DNA of 52,181 bases from Atopobiaceae bacterium (GCA_017513965.1 JAFWMI010000299.1:1-52181), one strand, 5' to 3'; counted from the stretch's first letter, positions 22,079 through 31,371 are shown. Made by a program: numbers and translations. Notes: generated by a model from the letters alone, not told the origin.

Positions 22079-22141
22079 TGCGCATGCGCGTTTGGCCCCA
22101 CGCGAGAAGTGCGCATGCGCGTTTTGGCCCCACGCGAGAAG
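22079..22141. repeat. Tandem 31/32-bp repeat with TGCGCATGCGCG core
   Basis: Two copies (22079-22109 and 22110-22141) differ by one T. Each combines the self-complementary GCGCATGCGC with GGCCCCACGCGAGAAG. It lies downstream of malQ; function unknown. Confidence 0.8.
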
Positions 22142-22180
22142 AGCTCACGCCAGAAATCGGGCCCGGCGAAATTGGGAGAC

Positions 22181-23671
22181 TCACCGACCGGCACGCCTGC
22201 CATACAGCCTTGTCATGTCGGCAATCCTTCGTGCGAGGTCGTGGGTGAGCTGTCCCTCCTGCAAACGCCATCTCCAGTTGCCGTCAATCGTTCCGGGCGT
22301 ATTGACGCGCGAGGCCGAGCCGAGCTTCAAATAGTCTTGCATCTGCGCAAAGAAGAGTACGGCCGGGCTTTTCATGCCCTCACGCACCATGCCTCGCACA
22401 AGCCCCTCCTCATTGGAAAGGCCCATGTAGCGACGCGCCAAGTCAATGCTCTCCGCGCTTTCCTCGACAAACCATGCGCCGAGCGGGGCGTTGTCGTGTG
22501 TGCCGGTATAGCACACGCAGTTCGTGGGGATGCCATGCGGAATGTGCTCGTTATCCTCACGGCCGTCAAAGGCGAACTGAAGCACCTTCATGCCCGGCAA
22601 GCCAGACGCCAAGAGCAGCTCCATGACTTCGGGCGTCGGCGTCCCCAAGTCCTCGGCAACAAGGTCCACCTGCGGATTGTTCCGTCTCAGCGCCTCTATG
22701 AGCCCAATGCCGGGCCCGTCTACCCAGTGTCCATCCTTTGCCGTCGTCGCATCTGCAGGCACCGACCAGTACCGGGCAAAGCCGCGGAAGTGATCGATGC
22801 GCACCATGTCGTACAAGCGCCCCGCCGCGCGTATGCGACGCTGCCACCAGTCGTAGCCCGTGCGCTCCATGGCCTCATAGTCATACAAGGGGTTGCCCCA
22901 CAGTTGCCCGTCACTGCTAAAGTAATCGGGTGGAACCCCAGCCACCTCAACCGGATTGTTGCGTTCATCCAATTGATAGTTCTCGGGATGGGCCCACACG
23001 TCCGCCGAGTCCAAGGCAACGTATATGGGCATGTCGCCAAAGATACGCACGTTGCGGCTGTGCGCATACGCGCGCAGGCTCTCCCACTGACTAAAGAACA
23101 GGTACTGCACGTAGGTGAACAGCCGGACGTCATCGTCCAGCTCGTGTTCATAGCGACGGCAGGCATCATGACGATGAAGACGAACGTCGACGTCGGGCCA
23201 CGTGTACCACGCCGCCATGTCGAAGTGTCGCTTTAGCGTCATAAACAGCGTATAGTCACCGAGCCAGTCCTCGTTGTTGCGTGCGAATGCCTGCACGGCA
23301 GCCAAATCGCGCTCCCAACCCCGCTCACAGGCAAGACGCAAGAGGTCCAGACGATTCCTGTACAACGCCTCATAGTCCACACGGGCGGGATCGCTGCCCC
23401 ACTCATGAGCCTCCACCTCAGCCTTGGTGAGCAATCCATCGGCAACAAGGAGGTCAAGGTCTATGAAGTACGGATTCCCGGCAAACGCCGACGGGCTCTG
23501 GTACGGAGAGTCGCCATAGCTCGTAGGACCAACGGGCAGAACCTGCCACCACGATTGCCCGGCGTCGGCAAGAAAGTCCACGAAGTCTCGCGCCGCTTGG
23601 CCCATCGTCCCCACACCATATGGCGACGGAAGCGAAAACAGGGGGAGGATGATTCCACTTGCACGCTCCAT
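22181..23671 (-). CDS. malQ: 4-alpha-glucanotransferase (amylomaltase)
   Basis: This GH77 enzyme transfers maltodextrin segments between glucans. The 496 residues match the bacterial amylomaltase length. Motifs: RASGIILPLFSLPSPYG at the N-terminus, SWWQVLPVGPT, GDSPYQSPSAFAGNPYFID, GDMPIYVALDSADVW, MVRIDHFRGF with the nucleophile Asp, LVAEDLG with the acid/base Glu, and CYTGTHDNAPLGAW with the transition-state Asp. AAAAGGGG precedes the ATG. No maltose transporter is next to it, so it may serve glycogen or dextrin turnover together with the phosphohexomutase at 2515. Confidence 0.96.
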   Translation of the reverse strand: MERASGIILPLFSLPSPYGVGTMGQAARDFVDFLADAGQSWWQVLPVGPTSYGDSPYQSPSAFAGNPYFIDLDLLVADGLLTKAEVEAHEWGSDPARVDYEALYRNRLDLLRLACERGWERDLAAVQAFARNNEDWLGDYTLFMTLKRHFDMAAWYTWPDVDVRLHRHDACRRYEHELDDDVRLFTYVQYLFFSQWESLRAYAHSRNVRIFGDMPIYVALDSADVWAHPENYQLDERNNPVEVAGVPPDYFSSDGQLWGNPLYDYEAMERTGYDWWQRRIRAAGRLYDMVRIDHFRGFARYWSVPADATTAKDGHWVDGPGIGLIEALRRNNPQVDLVAEDLGTPTPEVMELLLASGLPGMKVLQFAFDGREDNEHIPHGIPTNCVCYTGTHDNAPLGAWFVEESAESIDLARRYMGLSNEEGLVRGMVREGMKSPAVLFFAQMQDYLKLGSASRVNTPGTIDGNWRWRLQEGQLTHDLARRIADMTRLYGRRAGR

Positions 23672-23784
23672 AACAACCCCTTTTCAACAAGATGCGAACG
23701 ACGGAGTAACCGCTTTGCACCCCTGCCGTATATGAACGTCTCTTTGGGCATCTCGGTTCAAAGCCAAAGCGACCGACCCAAATG

Positions 23785-25974
23785 CTATGCCTCTTCGTCG
23801 AGTCGCTGACGCTCTACGAGCTTGGAAAAGATGCCGCCCTTCTTCATCAGCTCCTCGTAAGTGCCCTCTTCGGCGACCTTTCCTTCGTCAATTACAAGTA
23901 TGCGATCGCAATGCTTAACGGTGGAAAGACGGTGCGCCACCACAACACGCGTGCACTTCAATGAGTCCAGTGAGTCTATTACGTGCTTCTGCGTCTTGTT
24001 GTCCAACGCGCTCGTAGCCTCATCCATCATAAGAATGCGAGGTTTGCTACATACGGCACGAGCAATAAGAATGCGCTGTCGCTGACCGCCAGAGATACCT
24101 CCGCCGCCCTCAGTCACGAGTGTTTGCATACCCATGGGCATATTGTTAATGTCGTCAGCCATGCCAGCAATCTCGGCTGCCTCCCAAGCGTCATCGAGCG
24201 TGGCGCTGGGCGAAGAGATGGTGATGTTCGAGAACAGATCGCCCATGAACAGGCTTCCGTTTTGCATAACCACACCTATGTGCTGGCGCAGCGACCTAAG
24301 GTCCACCTTTTGCACGTCGTAGCGTCCATAGAAAATGGCACCAAGCTCTGGCTTCTCGAAGCCAAGCATCAATCGCAGAATGGTCGACTTTCCGCTACCA
24401 GATTCCCCCACCAGCGCCACATACTCCCCCGGCTTAATCCTGAGCGAAAGACCTTCGAGCACATAGGGAGCGTTCTCGTCGTACCGGAAGGACACATCGG
24501 ACATCTCAACGCTTCCGGAAAGCGACTCAACCGAGGGCTTGTCCTCCGATGTCTCCGGAAACGCCTCGAGGATGGGGCGCACCACGTCCAGCAGCGGTCT
24601 AATCTGGGCTAGTTGGCCAGCAATGCCCGCCAATGCCATTATGGCTCCCGTCACCTGACCGTAAGAGGTGTTAAAGGCCATGTAGTCTGCCACAGACACG
24701 CCGGTTGTTCCGGCCAAATAGTAGATGGTAATGTTGCCAATAAGCCCTGTGAACATTACAAGTGAAGGCAGCGTGCGCAACACGTTGGGGCGATTGTATT
24801 CGGCTTGGGCGTATTTTGCGTATCCGTCCGCCCACTTGGCAAAGGCGCGATCCTCAGCACCGGCCAGCTTGATCTTCTGTATGCCGTTGAGCAACGCGGT
24901 AACCGTACCGGAAAGCTTCGTTGAGGTTTCCATGGCAACTTGCTCATACCTAATGTTCATTTGTGTGACGATCACAGTGAGCACCGCCTGCGTAATGCAG
25001 ACCAAAAGCGCTGGTATGGCGAGTTGAGGCGCGAAGATGCTAATCTGCAGAATGTAGACCAGCGAAAGGCTTGCAGAGAGCGCAGACCCAAGCGCTATGG
25101 TGGTGAGCTGCATCGACAGCATCGTTACAGAAGATATGCGGCTGCCTAGATCGCCCGACGAATACTGCTTGAAGAACGACGTGGGCAAGGCAAGAACACG
25201 AGAGAACGTCGCTGCTTCGGCAACGATGTCGAGCTTTGTTGAGATGCGCTGCATGAGCAGGTTGCGACATATGCCCATAAGCGAGGTGGAGACTGCTACG
25301 CCCAAGAGCATTAATCCTATGGGCAGGATTAGGCTGGCCTGCCCAGAAGGCACCACGATGCCAAATGCCACCCGATTCGCCCACGCGGGTACAAGCCCCA
25401 TGAGCGTTACGGCAAGTGACGCCCCAATCACCAAAAGATAGTCGTTTCGATCAAAAACGCGAAGAATAAAGAGTATGAGGCTTCTTATCCCCATCTCCTC
25501 GGCAGGAAACGGCTTGTAGAACAGCTCCGCGTCCTCGGTAACGTGCTTGGCAACCTCGCGAGTTACCCGTATTTTTCGGCTCGTTCCAGGCTGACGATAA
25601 TAGTAGCCTCGCACGCCGCGCGGTATCAAGGCGATTGGTTCGCCTGTATCCAAGCTGCCGAGCATGGCGCCAAACGCACGATTTTGCCAGCCTTCGGTAA
25701 GACGTACCTTTCGACGCATGGTTCCCGTTGGCCTACAAAGCCAGTCAACCCGCTCCTCAACGTTCTTTACGCTTGGCGGCACCTCGCCAGCCTGTACGCC
25801 ACAGTGCTTCAGGCACACCCTCACGGCATTATCGATTTGCTCTATGTCGTCTTCGGAAACCAGAGGCGCTTGTTTGGAGTTTCCCACGCTCGCAGCGAGC
25901 TTGGCATACGCACGTTCAGTACGCTCCAGGTCCTTTCTGGTGCGCGTCTCGATTTGCGATTCAAGCCAATTCAT
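23785..25974 (-). CDS. NHLM/NHLP-type bacteriocin exporter, ABC protein without peptidase domain
   Basis: About 730 residues. Residues 1-160 form a non-peptidase N-terminal region (RYPT-type fold unknown to me) with RGVRGYYYRQPGTSRKIRVTREV; then six membrane helices from about residue 170; then the ATPase with Walker A GESGSGKST, signature GGISGGQRQRI and Walker B ILMMDEATSALD. This is the second ABC subunit of NHLM systems, which normally pairs with a C39-containing partner, as found directly upstream. The frame overlaps the upstream stop; AAGGA fits the ATG at 25972-25974 better than the one at 25981-25983. Export of a double-glycine type peptide is expected from the family. Confidence 0.88.
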   Translation of the reverse strand: MNWLESQIETRTRKDLERTERAYAKLAASVGNSKQAPLVSEDDIEQIDNAVRVCLKHCGVQAGEVPPSVKNVEERVDWLCRPTGTMRRKVRLTEGWQNRAFGAMLGSLDTGEPIALIPRGVRGYYYRQPGTSRKIRVTREVAKHVTEDAELFYKPFPAEEMGIRSLILFILRVFDRNDYLLVIGASLAVTLMGLVPAWANRVAFGIVVPSGQASLILPIGLMLLGVAVSTSLMGICRNLLMQRISTKLDIVAEAATFSRVLALPTSFFKQYSSGDLGSRISSVTMLSMQLTTIALGSALSASLSLVYILQISIFAPQLAIPALLVCITQAVLTVIVTQMNIRYEQVAMETSTKLSGTVTALLNGIQKIKLAGAEDRAFAKWADGYAKYAQAEYNRPNVLRTLPSLVMFTGLIGNITIYYLAGTTGVSVADYMAFNTSYGQVTGAIMALAGIAGQLAQIRPLLDVVRPILEAFPETSEDKPSVESLSGSVEMSDVSFRYDENAPYVLEGLSLRIKPGEYVALVGESGSGKSTILRLMLGFEKPELGAIFYGRYDVQKVDLRSLRQHIGVVMQNGSLFMGDLFSNITISSPSATLDDAWEAAEIAGMADDINNMPMGMQTLVTEGGGGISGGQRQRILIARAVCSKPRILMMDEATSALDNKTQKHVIDSLDSLKCTRVVVAHRLSTVKHCDRILVIDEGKVAEEGTYEELMKKGGIFSKLVERQRLDEEA

Positions 25975-25975
25975 A

Positions 25976-28132
25976 CTAATCATTCCTTACGAGCTCGGCA
26001 TATGCGCCATCCGCAGCCATTAGCTCAGTATGCGTGCCTCGCTCAACTACCAGGCCATTGTCGAGCACGATGATTTCGTCACAGTCTCGTATGGTCGAGA
26101 GTCGATGCGCCACCACGATGCATGTTATGCCCCGATCGCGGATTCTCCTTATTACGTTTGCCTCGGACTTGGCGTCAAGCGCACTCGTTGCCTCGTCCAG
26201 AATAATGATCGTGGGGTCTTGCGCAAGCACACGGGCAATCTCAATGCGCTGCAACTGCCCACCCGAGTAGTTGCACCCACCAGGAAGGATTCTGCTGTTG
26301 TAGCCGCCCTCACGCCCCATCACAACCTCGTGGATGTCGGCGTCGCGACAGGCGATTATGGATTCGTAGTCCTCTATGGACTCATCCCACAGCTTGATGT
26401 TTGCCGACACCGTGTCGTCAAACGTAACGATGTCTTGGTCAACAACAGCAAGGGAGCCGCGCAGTATTGGACGCGGAACGTCCTCGAGGAGGGTGTCGTC
26501 AAACCTCACCTCACCCGACCATGGCTTGTAGAGTCCGCTCACAAGCTTTGCGATGGTGGACTTGCCGCATCCCGACCCGCCCACAAGGGCCACCCACTTG
26601 CCAGGCTCAATATGCAGGTTGAAGTTTTGAATAAGCGGTGGCTCAAGCGGAGAATAGCCAAACGTCACGTCGTCCAGGTCCACCTTGCCGCGGAGCTTCT
26701 CTCGTTCAAGAGACGAGACGTCGATGGGCTCCTGTGGGTCCTCGGGAACGTCCACCTCATAGCGCATGACGTCCTCGACGCGCTCCATTTGCGTTTGCAT
26801 TTCTTGGACCGTTTGCCCCAGGTTGATCAATTCGTCCATGGGCGCCATAAACGAGGAGAGAAAGCCCGTGAACGCGAGCAGGGCTCCCGGCGTAAACGCA
26901 CCCACAACAATGAGCCAGATTCCCAAGATAAGCACTGCGATATTCGCGATTTGAACAACGAGCGCGGGGATGGCGCCCAAATACTCGTTGAGGAGCGTCG
27001 TGCGAACCGTCGCCTCGTTAACGCCCGCCTGGTAGCCTGCCCACCTGCCAAAGAATCCATTCTCGGCGCCAGACGCCTTAATCGTCTCGATCATCTCCAC
27101 GCCGCTCACGGTGGTGCCATAGAGCTTGCCCGCGCTAATCGCCGAGGCACGGGCAATGTTAACGCGCTTGTTGGAAATATAACGCGCCAAGAAGATGTTG
27201 ACGGCAGCCGTAAGCAGCCCAACGGCCGTTAGCAAGATGCTGTATTGAATCATGATGATGAGGTACAGCACCAGCATAACAATGTTGATGAGGACCGGAG
27301 CCAGCTGGGAAACAAGCGAAAACGCGATGGTTTCGTTGGCAGACTGTCGCTGCTGCAGGTCTCCCACCATACGCTGTGAATAGAATCCCGCGGGAAGATG
27401 CAACAGGTGGCGCATAAAGCGCGATGAGGACACCACGGCTATCTTGCCCTGGATGCGTACGAGGTACACGGCATTGAGCGCGGAGACGATGCCCGTTACG
27501 ATTGCGAGCGCAAGCATAAGTGTCGTAAGCGGCACGAGCCACTCAGTATCTCTTTCCGTCAGAATGCGATCCATGAACACTTGGCCAAGGGAGGTGTTCA
27601 CAATGGCAATCAGCGACGTTATGGCCGCGGTGAGCATAACGAATGCGATTGGGCCACCAAGTCCTTCGAGCCGCTTTCGTGCATACTTAATCGTCTCGGG
27701 CTTCTTGCCGCCCTCCTCGAATGCGTCGGTTTTCTCGAACACGAGCACAATGCCAGTAAAGCTGTCTGCGAATTCCTCAAACGGTATCTTAACCGTACCG
27801 CGGGCAGGATCGTTTATTACGGCGTACTTGCCCTTAAAGCCGTTCAGAACCACAAAGTGATTGAAGTTCCAAAAAATGATACAGGGGAACGCCCCCTTCG
27901 CACGCAATGCCTCAGCGGAATACGTCATGCCTTTGGCAGCAAGGCCGTAGCTGCGGGCCGCCTTGAGTATGTTTACCGCCTTGGACCCGTCACGAGAAAC
28001 GCCACAGTCAACACGTAGCTTCTCGAGCGGCTCCCACCTTCCGTAATAGGCGAGTATCATCGTAAGGCAGGCTGCGCCGCATTCCAGCGCCTCCATTTGC
28101 ATGATTTGGGGAACCTTGGCGACCTTTCCCAT
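25976..28132 (-). CDS. NHLM/NHLP-type bacteriocin exporter with C39 peptidase domain
   Basis: The 718-residue protein joins a C39 peptidase (1-130), six transmembrane helices (about 155-440) and an ATPase. The peptidase residues are all present: Gln12, Cys18 (ALECGAACLTMILAYYG), His92 (FNHFVVLNG) and Asp108 (INDPARG). The ATPase has GGSGCGKST, NYSGGQLQRIEIARVL and IIILDEATSALD, although the signature reads YSGGQ. Such transporters cut the leader after GG and export the mature peptide. The start at 28132 follows AGGGAG inside the 3' end of the upstream fusion-protein gene. No substrate peptide gene is found in the window. Confidence 0.93.
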   Translation of the reverse strand: MGKVAKVPQIMQMEALECGAACLTMILAYYGRWEPLEKLRVDCGVSRDGSKAVNILKAARSYGLAAKGMTYSAEALRAKGAFPCIIFWNFNHFVVLNGFKGKYAVINDPARGTVKIPFEEFADSFTGIVLVFEKTDAFEEGGKKPETIKYARKRLEGLGGPIAFVMLTAAITSLIAIVNTSLGQVFMDRILTERDTEWLVPLTTLMLALAIVTGIVSALNAVYLVRIQGKIAVVSSSRFMRHLLHLPAGFYSQRMVGDLQQRQSANETIAFSLVSQLAPVLINIVMLVLYLIIMIQYSILLTAVGLLTAAVNIFLARYISNKRVNIARASAISAGKLYGTTVSGVEMIETIKASGAENGFFGRWAGYQAGVNEATVRTTLLNEYLGAIPALVVQIANIAVLILGIWLIVVGAFTPGALLAFTGFLSSFMAPMDELINLGQTVQEMQTQMERVEDVMRYEVDVPEDPQEPIDVSSLEREKLRGKVDLDDVTFGYSPLEPPLIQNFNLHIEPGKWVALVGGSGCGKSTIAKLVSGLYKPWSGEVRFDDTLLEDVPRPILRGSLAVVDQDIVTFDDTVSANIKLWDESIEDYESIIACRDADIHEVVMGREGGYNSRILPGGCNYSGGQLQRIEIARVLAQDPTIIILDEATSALDAKSEANVIRRIRDRGITCIVVAHRLSTIRDCDEIIVLDNGLVVERGTHTELMAADGAYAELVRND

Positions 28133-28136
28133 GGTG

Positions 28137-28664
28137 CTACTCCCTATTCCTGAGTATGAGGGAGATGGGTGCCACCCGCTCCACGGTGATCTTTACGGGA
28201 ATCGCCTTTTCTGGTGAGATTTCGGAGGTGTCGCCAGCAAGCGTCACACGATAGACCCAGTCACTTTTTACGAGCGTGCTCGCCAAATAGTCGCTCTTGA
28301 TGAGCCTCTTTGCCTCCACCGCAGACAATGGATTCTCCTCGATGGCAACAACGCTCATAAGCTCGCCCTCTACCCTGGCCTCATCTCCAATATCAACAGA
28401 ACCAACGTCCTTGTCGGAGATAAAGCAGGTAACCTCGCCGTCGTCTGCTGACCCTGCGTCCAGAATCGCTCCTGTAGCAGTGATGTTTGTGGACACCGTG
28501 CCAAGAATGCCCCACGCAAGCAGCGCAAACACAAACAGCAGGCACGACAGAAGAACCATCCAGACGCTTGGGTTAATCACTTGGACGTACTTGTCCAAGT
28601 CATCAGGACTGCGCAGCTTCTCCGCAGCCTGCTTGTTGAATATTGATCCGGAGGACTTGTCCAT
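28137..28664 (-). CDS. Short HlyD-like membrane-fusion protein of the NHLM exporter
   Basis: 175 residues: a cytoplasmic N-terminus (FNKQAAEKLRSPDDLDKYVQVINPS), one membrane helix (about 34-56, VWMVLLSCLLFVFALLAWGI), and an extracellular beta-rich part (TATGAILDAG, DKDVGSVDIGDEARVEGEL, IPVKITVERVAP). It has the start and end of an HlyD-type adaptor but lacks the coiled-coil hairpin, so it is much shorter than usual. In a cell without an outer membrane that hairpin may be unnecessary. It is the first gene of the exporter operon, its stop 4 nt before the next start. The relationship to the TIGR NHLM HlyD family is from context and fold. Confidence 0.75.
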   Translation of the reverse strand: MDKSSGSIFNKQAAEKLRSPDDLDKYVQVINPSVWMVLLSCLLFVFALLAWGILGTVSTNITATGAILDAGSADDGEVTCFISDKDVGSVDIGDEARVEGELMSVVAIEENPLSAVEAKRLIKSDYLASTLVKSDWVYRVTLAGDTSEISPEKAIPVKITVERVAPISLILRNRE

Positions 28665-28766
28665 TACGTGCTCCCCTCTTCAAACGCGACACGCTTCGCG
28701 CAAAGAGACCCATTTAAACGCACATTTAGTTATATACGATTTTGGGACGCTCAACCACAGCGACGG
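28665..28766 (-). promoter_or_regulatory. Upstream region of the exporter operon
   Basis: The 102 bp between the histidine kinase stop and the fusion-protein start are AT-rich. TATATAAC (near 28728) with a weak -35 (TGGTTG, 17 nt before) could be a promoter, but read-through from the two-component genes is also possible. Confidence 0.4.
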
Positions 28767-30038
28767 CTAAATTGAAGACGAGCGCTCCTTAGGGACAAAA
28801 ACCGTAAAGCGTGTCCCAACCTCTTCGCGCGAGAGGACCTCTATGCGGCCCTCGTGGGCGCTTACTATCCATTGTGCAATGGATAGGCCCAAGCCAGTGC
28901 CGTTCTCGCGCACTTCGCGCGCCGTGTCTGCTCGATAGAAGCGCTCGAATACGTGGGCGGCATCCTGCTGCGACATGCCCACGCCCTCGTCCTCCACGCT
29001 AAACGACACAAAGTCGTCGCCAAAGCCGGCGGCGAGGGTAATGGTGGTGTGCGCTGCTGAGTAAGCGCCCGCATTCGCCACCAAAATGCGCATGGCCTGC
29101 TTGAGCATGGCCACGTCGCCCACCACCTCGTAACGGGCGTCCCGCACAGCGCCTTCGGCAAGCGAGAGCACATACGCATGGTTCTCGTCCACCATGCGGG
29201 ACTCCTCCCACACTTGGCTCAGAATCTCGGCCACGTTTAGCTGCTCCCGCTGCAGCGTATTGCGCCCAGAATCGCCTCTTGCCAAGAACAGCAGCTGCTC
29301 AACGAGCTCCTGCATATGTTGGGATTCCGCCTTGAGTGCGCGAATGGACTCCTCGAGCACCTCCTCGTCGGACTTCCCCCAACGATCCAGCATGTTCACG
29401 TAGCCCTGAATAACCGAGATGGGCGTTCGCAGCTCGTGACTCGCGTCCGAGACAAAGCGCATCTGCTGGAGCTTGGCCTCCTGCATTTGGCGCAGCAACC
29501 CATTGAGGGCAACCTCAATAGACTCAAGGTCCTTGTTGCCGGTAGACACATGCGGCGAGTCAACGCTGGCGGATTGGATGGCCTCCTCAAGGCTTTCCAT
29601 CTTGTGTTGGTCGTAGGAGGCCATGTTGCCCAGCTCCTCGGCCGTAATGGCCAGGTCGTTGAGCGGCTGCAAACGGCGACGCACCCTGCGCGTGGAGAAC
29701 GGCAGCGCAGCGAGGCCTATTACCTCCGCGGCACATACCACCACAAGTATTGGCACCATGGGCTCCACGTAGTCCACCAAGGGGAACCAAAGATTGTCTC
29801 CCCCAGGCTGGGGTATCTCGTAACCCACACGCGTGACGAGGGAGTAACCGTCGCGAACGACCACGCTCCCCGCAGGAAGCCCGCGCTTTTGGGCAAGGCC
29901 TGCGCATTGCGCCGAAAAGCACCAAATGATGGTTACGGCTATGAGTGCGTTGACGAGCGCATAGCTCACGAGCCTGCGCCACCAATAGCTCCTCACAATG
30001 CTTCTGGCAATTGAGGTGGTGCGAGCGGGCTTACTCAC
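28767..30038 (-). CDS. Sensor histidine kinase
   Basis: 423 residues with two membrane helices (about 23-44 and 94-115) around a short extracellular sensor, a HAMP-like linker (TRRVRRRLQPLNDLAITAEEL), an H-box SDASHELRTPISVIQGY with the phosphorylated His, an N-box ILVANAGAYS, G1 DEGVGM, F-box FERFYR and G2 GTGLGLSIAQ. The start is GTG at 30036-30038, overlapping the response-regulator stop (GTGA). Signal unknown. Directly downstream lie the exporter genes, so it may control them. Confidence 0.94.
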   Translation of the reverse strand: MSKPARTTSIARSIVRSYWWRRLVSYALVNALIAVTIIWCFSAQCAGLAQKRGLPAGSVVVRDGYSLVTRVGYEIPQPGGDNLWFPLVDYVEPMVPILVVVCAAEVIGLAALPFSTRRVRRRLQPLNDLAITAEELGNMASYDQHKMESLEEAIQSASVDSPHVSTGNKDLESIEVALNGLLRQMQEAKLQQMRFVSDASHELRTPISVIQGYVNMLDRWGKSDEEVLEESIRALKAESQHMQELVEQLLFLARGDSGRNTLQREQLNVAEILSQVWEESRMVDENHAYVLSLAEGAVRDARYEVVGDVAMLKQAMRILVANAGAYSAAHTTITLAAGFGDDFVSFSVEDEGVGMSQQDAAHVFERFYRADTAREVRENGTGLGLSIAQWIVSAHEGRIEVLSREEVGTRFTVFVPKERSSSI

Positions 30039-30730
30039 GAATTGTCACCCCTAACCACATAGCCAACCCCACGGACCGTACGAATGAGCGTAATGCCAAA
30101 GGCGTCGTCAATCTTTGCGCGGAGGTGCCGCACATGCACGTCCACCACGTTTGAGTTGCCCACGAACTCGTATCCCAGGGCAATCTGGGCCAAGCGATCC
30201 CGCGACATTACGATGTTCACGTTTTGCATGAGCGCTTGCAGAATAAGAAACTCGCGCTGCGTAAGCGACACGCGTTCGTTGCCCACCATCACCTCGTGAC
30301 GCTCCACATAGAGCGAGACGATGCCCGAGCGCAAGATCGTCTCCGCCGCAACGGGAGCCTGAGCGCTCGGGCCTCTTCGCTTGAGTGCCGTTCGAATGCG
30401 TGCCAAGAGCTCCTCGATGGCAAACGGCTTGGTCACGTAGTCATCGGCACCCGCGTCCAAGCCTGCCACCTTGTCCATTACCGCATCGCGCGCCGTGAGC
30501 ACTATAACCGGCGTGTCCTTTTCGCGGCGGATGCGCCTGAGCACTTCCATGCCGGAAAGGCCAGGGAGCATGAGATCGAGCAGCACCAAATCGTAGTTCC
30601 CAGAAAGAGCCAGGTCCGCGCCCGTTCGGCCATCAAGTGCCTTGGTAACCTCGTAGCCCTCGTGCGCAAGCTCGAGCTCCACAAAGCGGGCCAGCTTCTG
30701 TTCGTCTTCCACAATAAGAATGCTGCTCAC
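30035..30730 (-). CDS. OmpR/PhoB-family response regulator
   Basis: 231 residues: receiver domain with acidic DE at 8-10, phosphorylated Asp52 (LVLLDLMLPG), Thr in VIVLTARD and Lys in YVTKPF, then a winged-helix output domain (VSLTQREFLILQALMQN...VVDVHVRHLRAKID...IRTVRGVGYVV). The start is GTG at 30728-30730 with AGGAGG 6 nt upstream. The 4-nt overlap with the kinase shows one operon. Twenty-one nt upstream ends a DUF4342-type membrane protein gene. Confidence 0.95.
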   Translation of the reverse strand: MSSILIVEDEQKLARFVELELAHEGYEVTKALDGRTGADLALSGNYDLVLLDLMLPGLSGMEVLRRIRREKDTPVIVLTARDAVMDKVAGLDAGADDYVTKPFAIEELLARIRTALKRRGPSAQAPVAAETILRSGIVSLYVERHEVMVGNERVSLTQREFLILQALMQNVNIVMSRDRLAQIALGYEFVGNSNVVDVHVRHLRAKIDDAFGITLIRTVRGVGYVVRGDNS

Positions 30731-30751
30731 AACGACCTCCTGCGTTCCTTG

Positions 30752-31294
30752 CTATTTGTCGCCCGTCACGTCGCGCGCAAATGACTCGGCAGCGTCTGCC
30801 GCCTTGCCCATAACATCATTCACGCTCACCGAGGAGTGCTTGAGCCCCTCAAACTGGTACTTAAACCCAAAGAACAGGCCCACTATGAGCAGCGGCACAA
30901 CGGCCGGGAGCAGGAACAGGGCCAGTATCACCAGTAGGAGCACGGGGATGGACAGGAGCCTCTCGTCGTGGCGAAACACCACGAACGAAACCTCGAGCCC
31001 TCGAGCGCACAACTTCTTGAACTGCTCCAGGACGCGCTCAAAAACCTCGCTAAAGCGCGACTTCCTGCTGGACTTCTCATACGCCTGCTGCGCACGCATC
31101 ATGTCCGTAGACATGGGCACCTGTGAGGCATCTGTGGTGTGATGGGCCGATTGCTTTTGCGTCTTTCCCTGCCGCTCCAGCAGCACAATGGCATCAAGCA
31201 CGTCGTAGTCGCACTGCTCCAGTGCCATGCGAGCCTCTTCGTACGAAACGCCCGTCTTCTCGCGTACCTTCTCTACCTTGTCGAGCTTCTCCAT
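30752..31294 (-). CDS. DUF4342-type membrane protein with UBA-like N-terminus
   Basis: 180 residues. The N-terminal 40 residues (VEKVREKTGVSYEEARMALEQCDYDVLDAIVLLERQG) match the UBA/DUF4342 fold found in many Gram-positives. A polar linker follows, then a hydrophobic pair (about 118-150, LLSIPVLLLVILALFLLPAVVPLLIVGLFF, written in parts) and a cytoplasmic tail. AAGGAGGGC precedes the ATG at 31292-31294; the frame is open 21 codons further. It heads the operon with the two-component system, which suggests an envelope-stress role, as inference only. Confidence 0.8.
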   Translation of the reverse strand: MEKLDKVEKVREKTGVSYEEARMALEQCDYDVLDAIVLLERQGKTQKQSAHHTTDASQVPMSTDMMRAQQAYEKSSRKSRFSEVFERVLEQFKKLCARGLEVSFVVFRHDERLLSIPVLLLVILALFLLPAVVPLLIVGLFFGFKYQFEGLKHSSVSVNDVMGKAADAAESFARDVTGDK

Positions 31295-31371
31295 GATGCC
31301 CTCCTTCTGTGCGTTACCTTGAGTATAGAATGGACCACGCGCATTAACCCAAGGCACCGCAAAGATTATGA

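Larger units (their letters stand above)
21801..22180. other. 380-bp intergenic region with several repeats
   Basis: No gene is supported. From left to right it holds GTCTGGA-CCAT-TCCAGAC (21846-21863), a perfect 12-bp inverted repeat (21916-21946) and a tandem 31/32-bp repeat (22079-22141). The malQ stop lies at 22181 and the HAD start at 21800, so these are the HAD promoter region and malQ 3' region. Confidence 0.7.

Noticed and set aside
21901-22203. Minus-strand 100-codon frame between malQ and the HAD gene
   Set aside because: It is built from the tandem repeat and the malQ 3' end in a different frame, with no start signal or family.
26030-27232. 400-codon plus-strand open frame opposite the C39 ABC transporter gene
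   Set aside because: Antisense shadow; the minus-strand protein has all transporter motifs.
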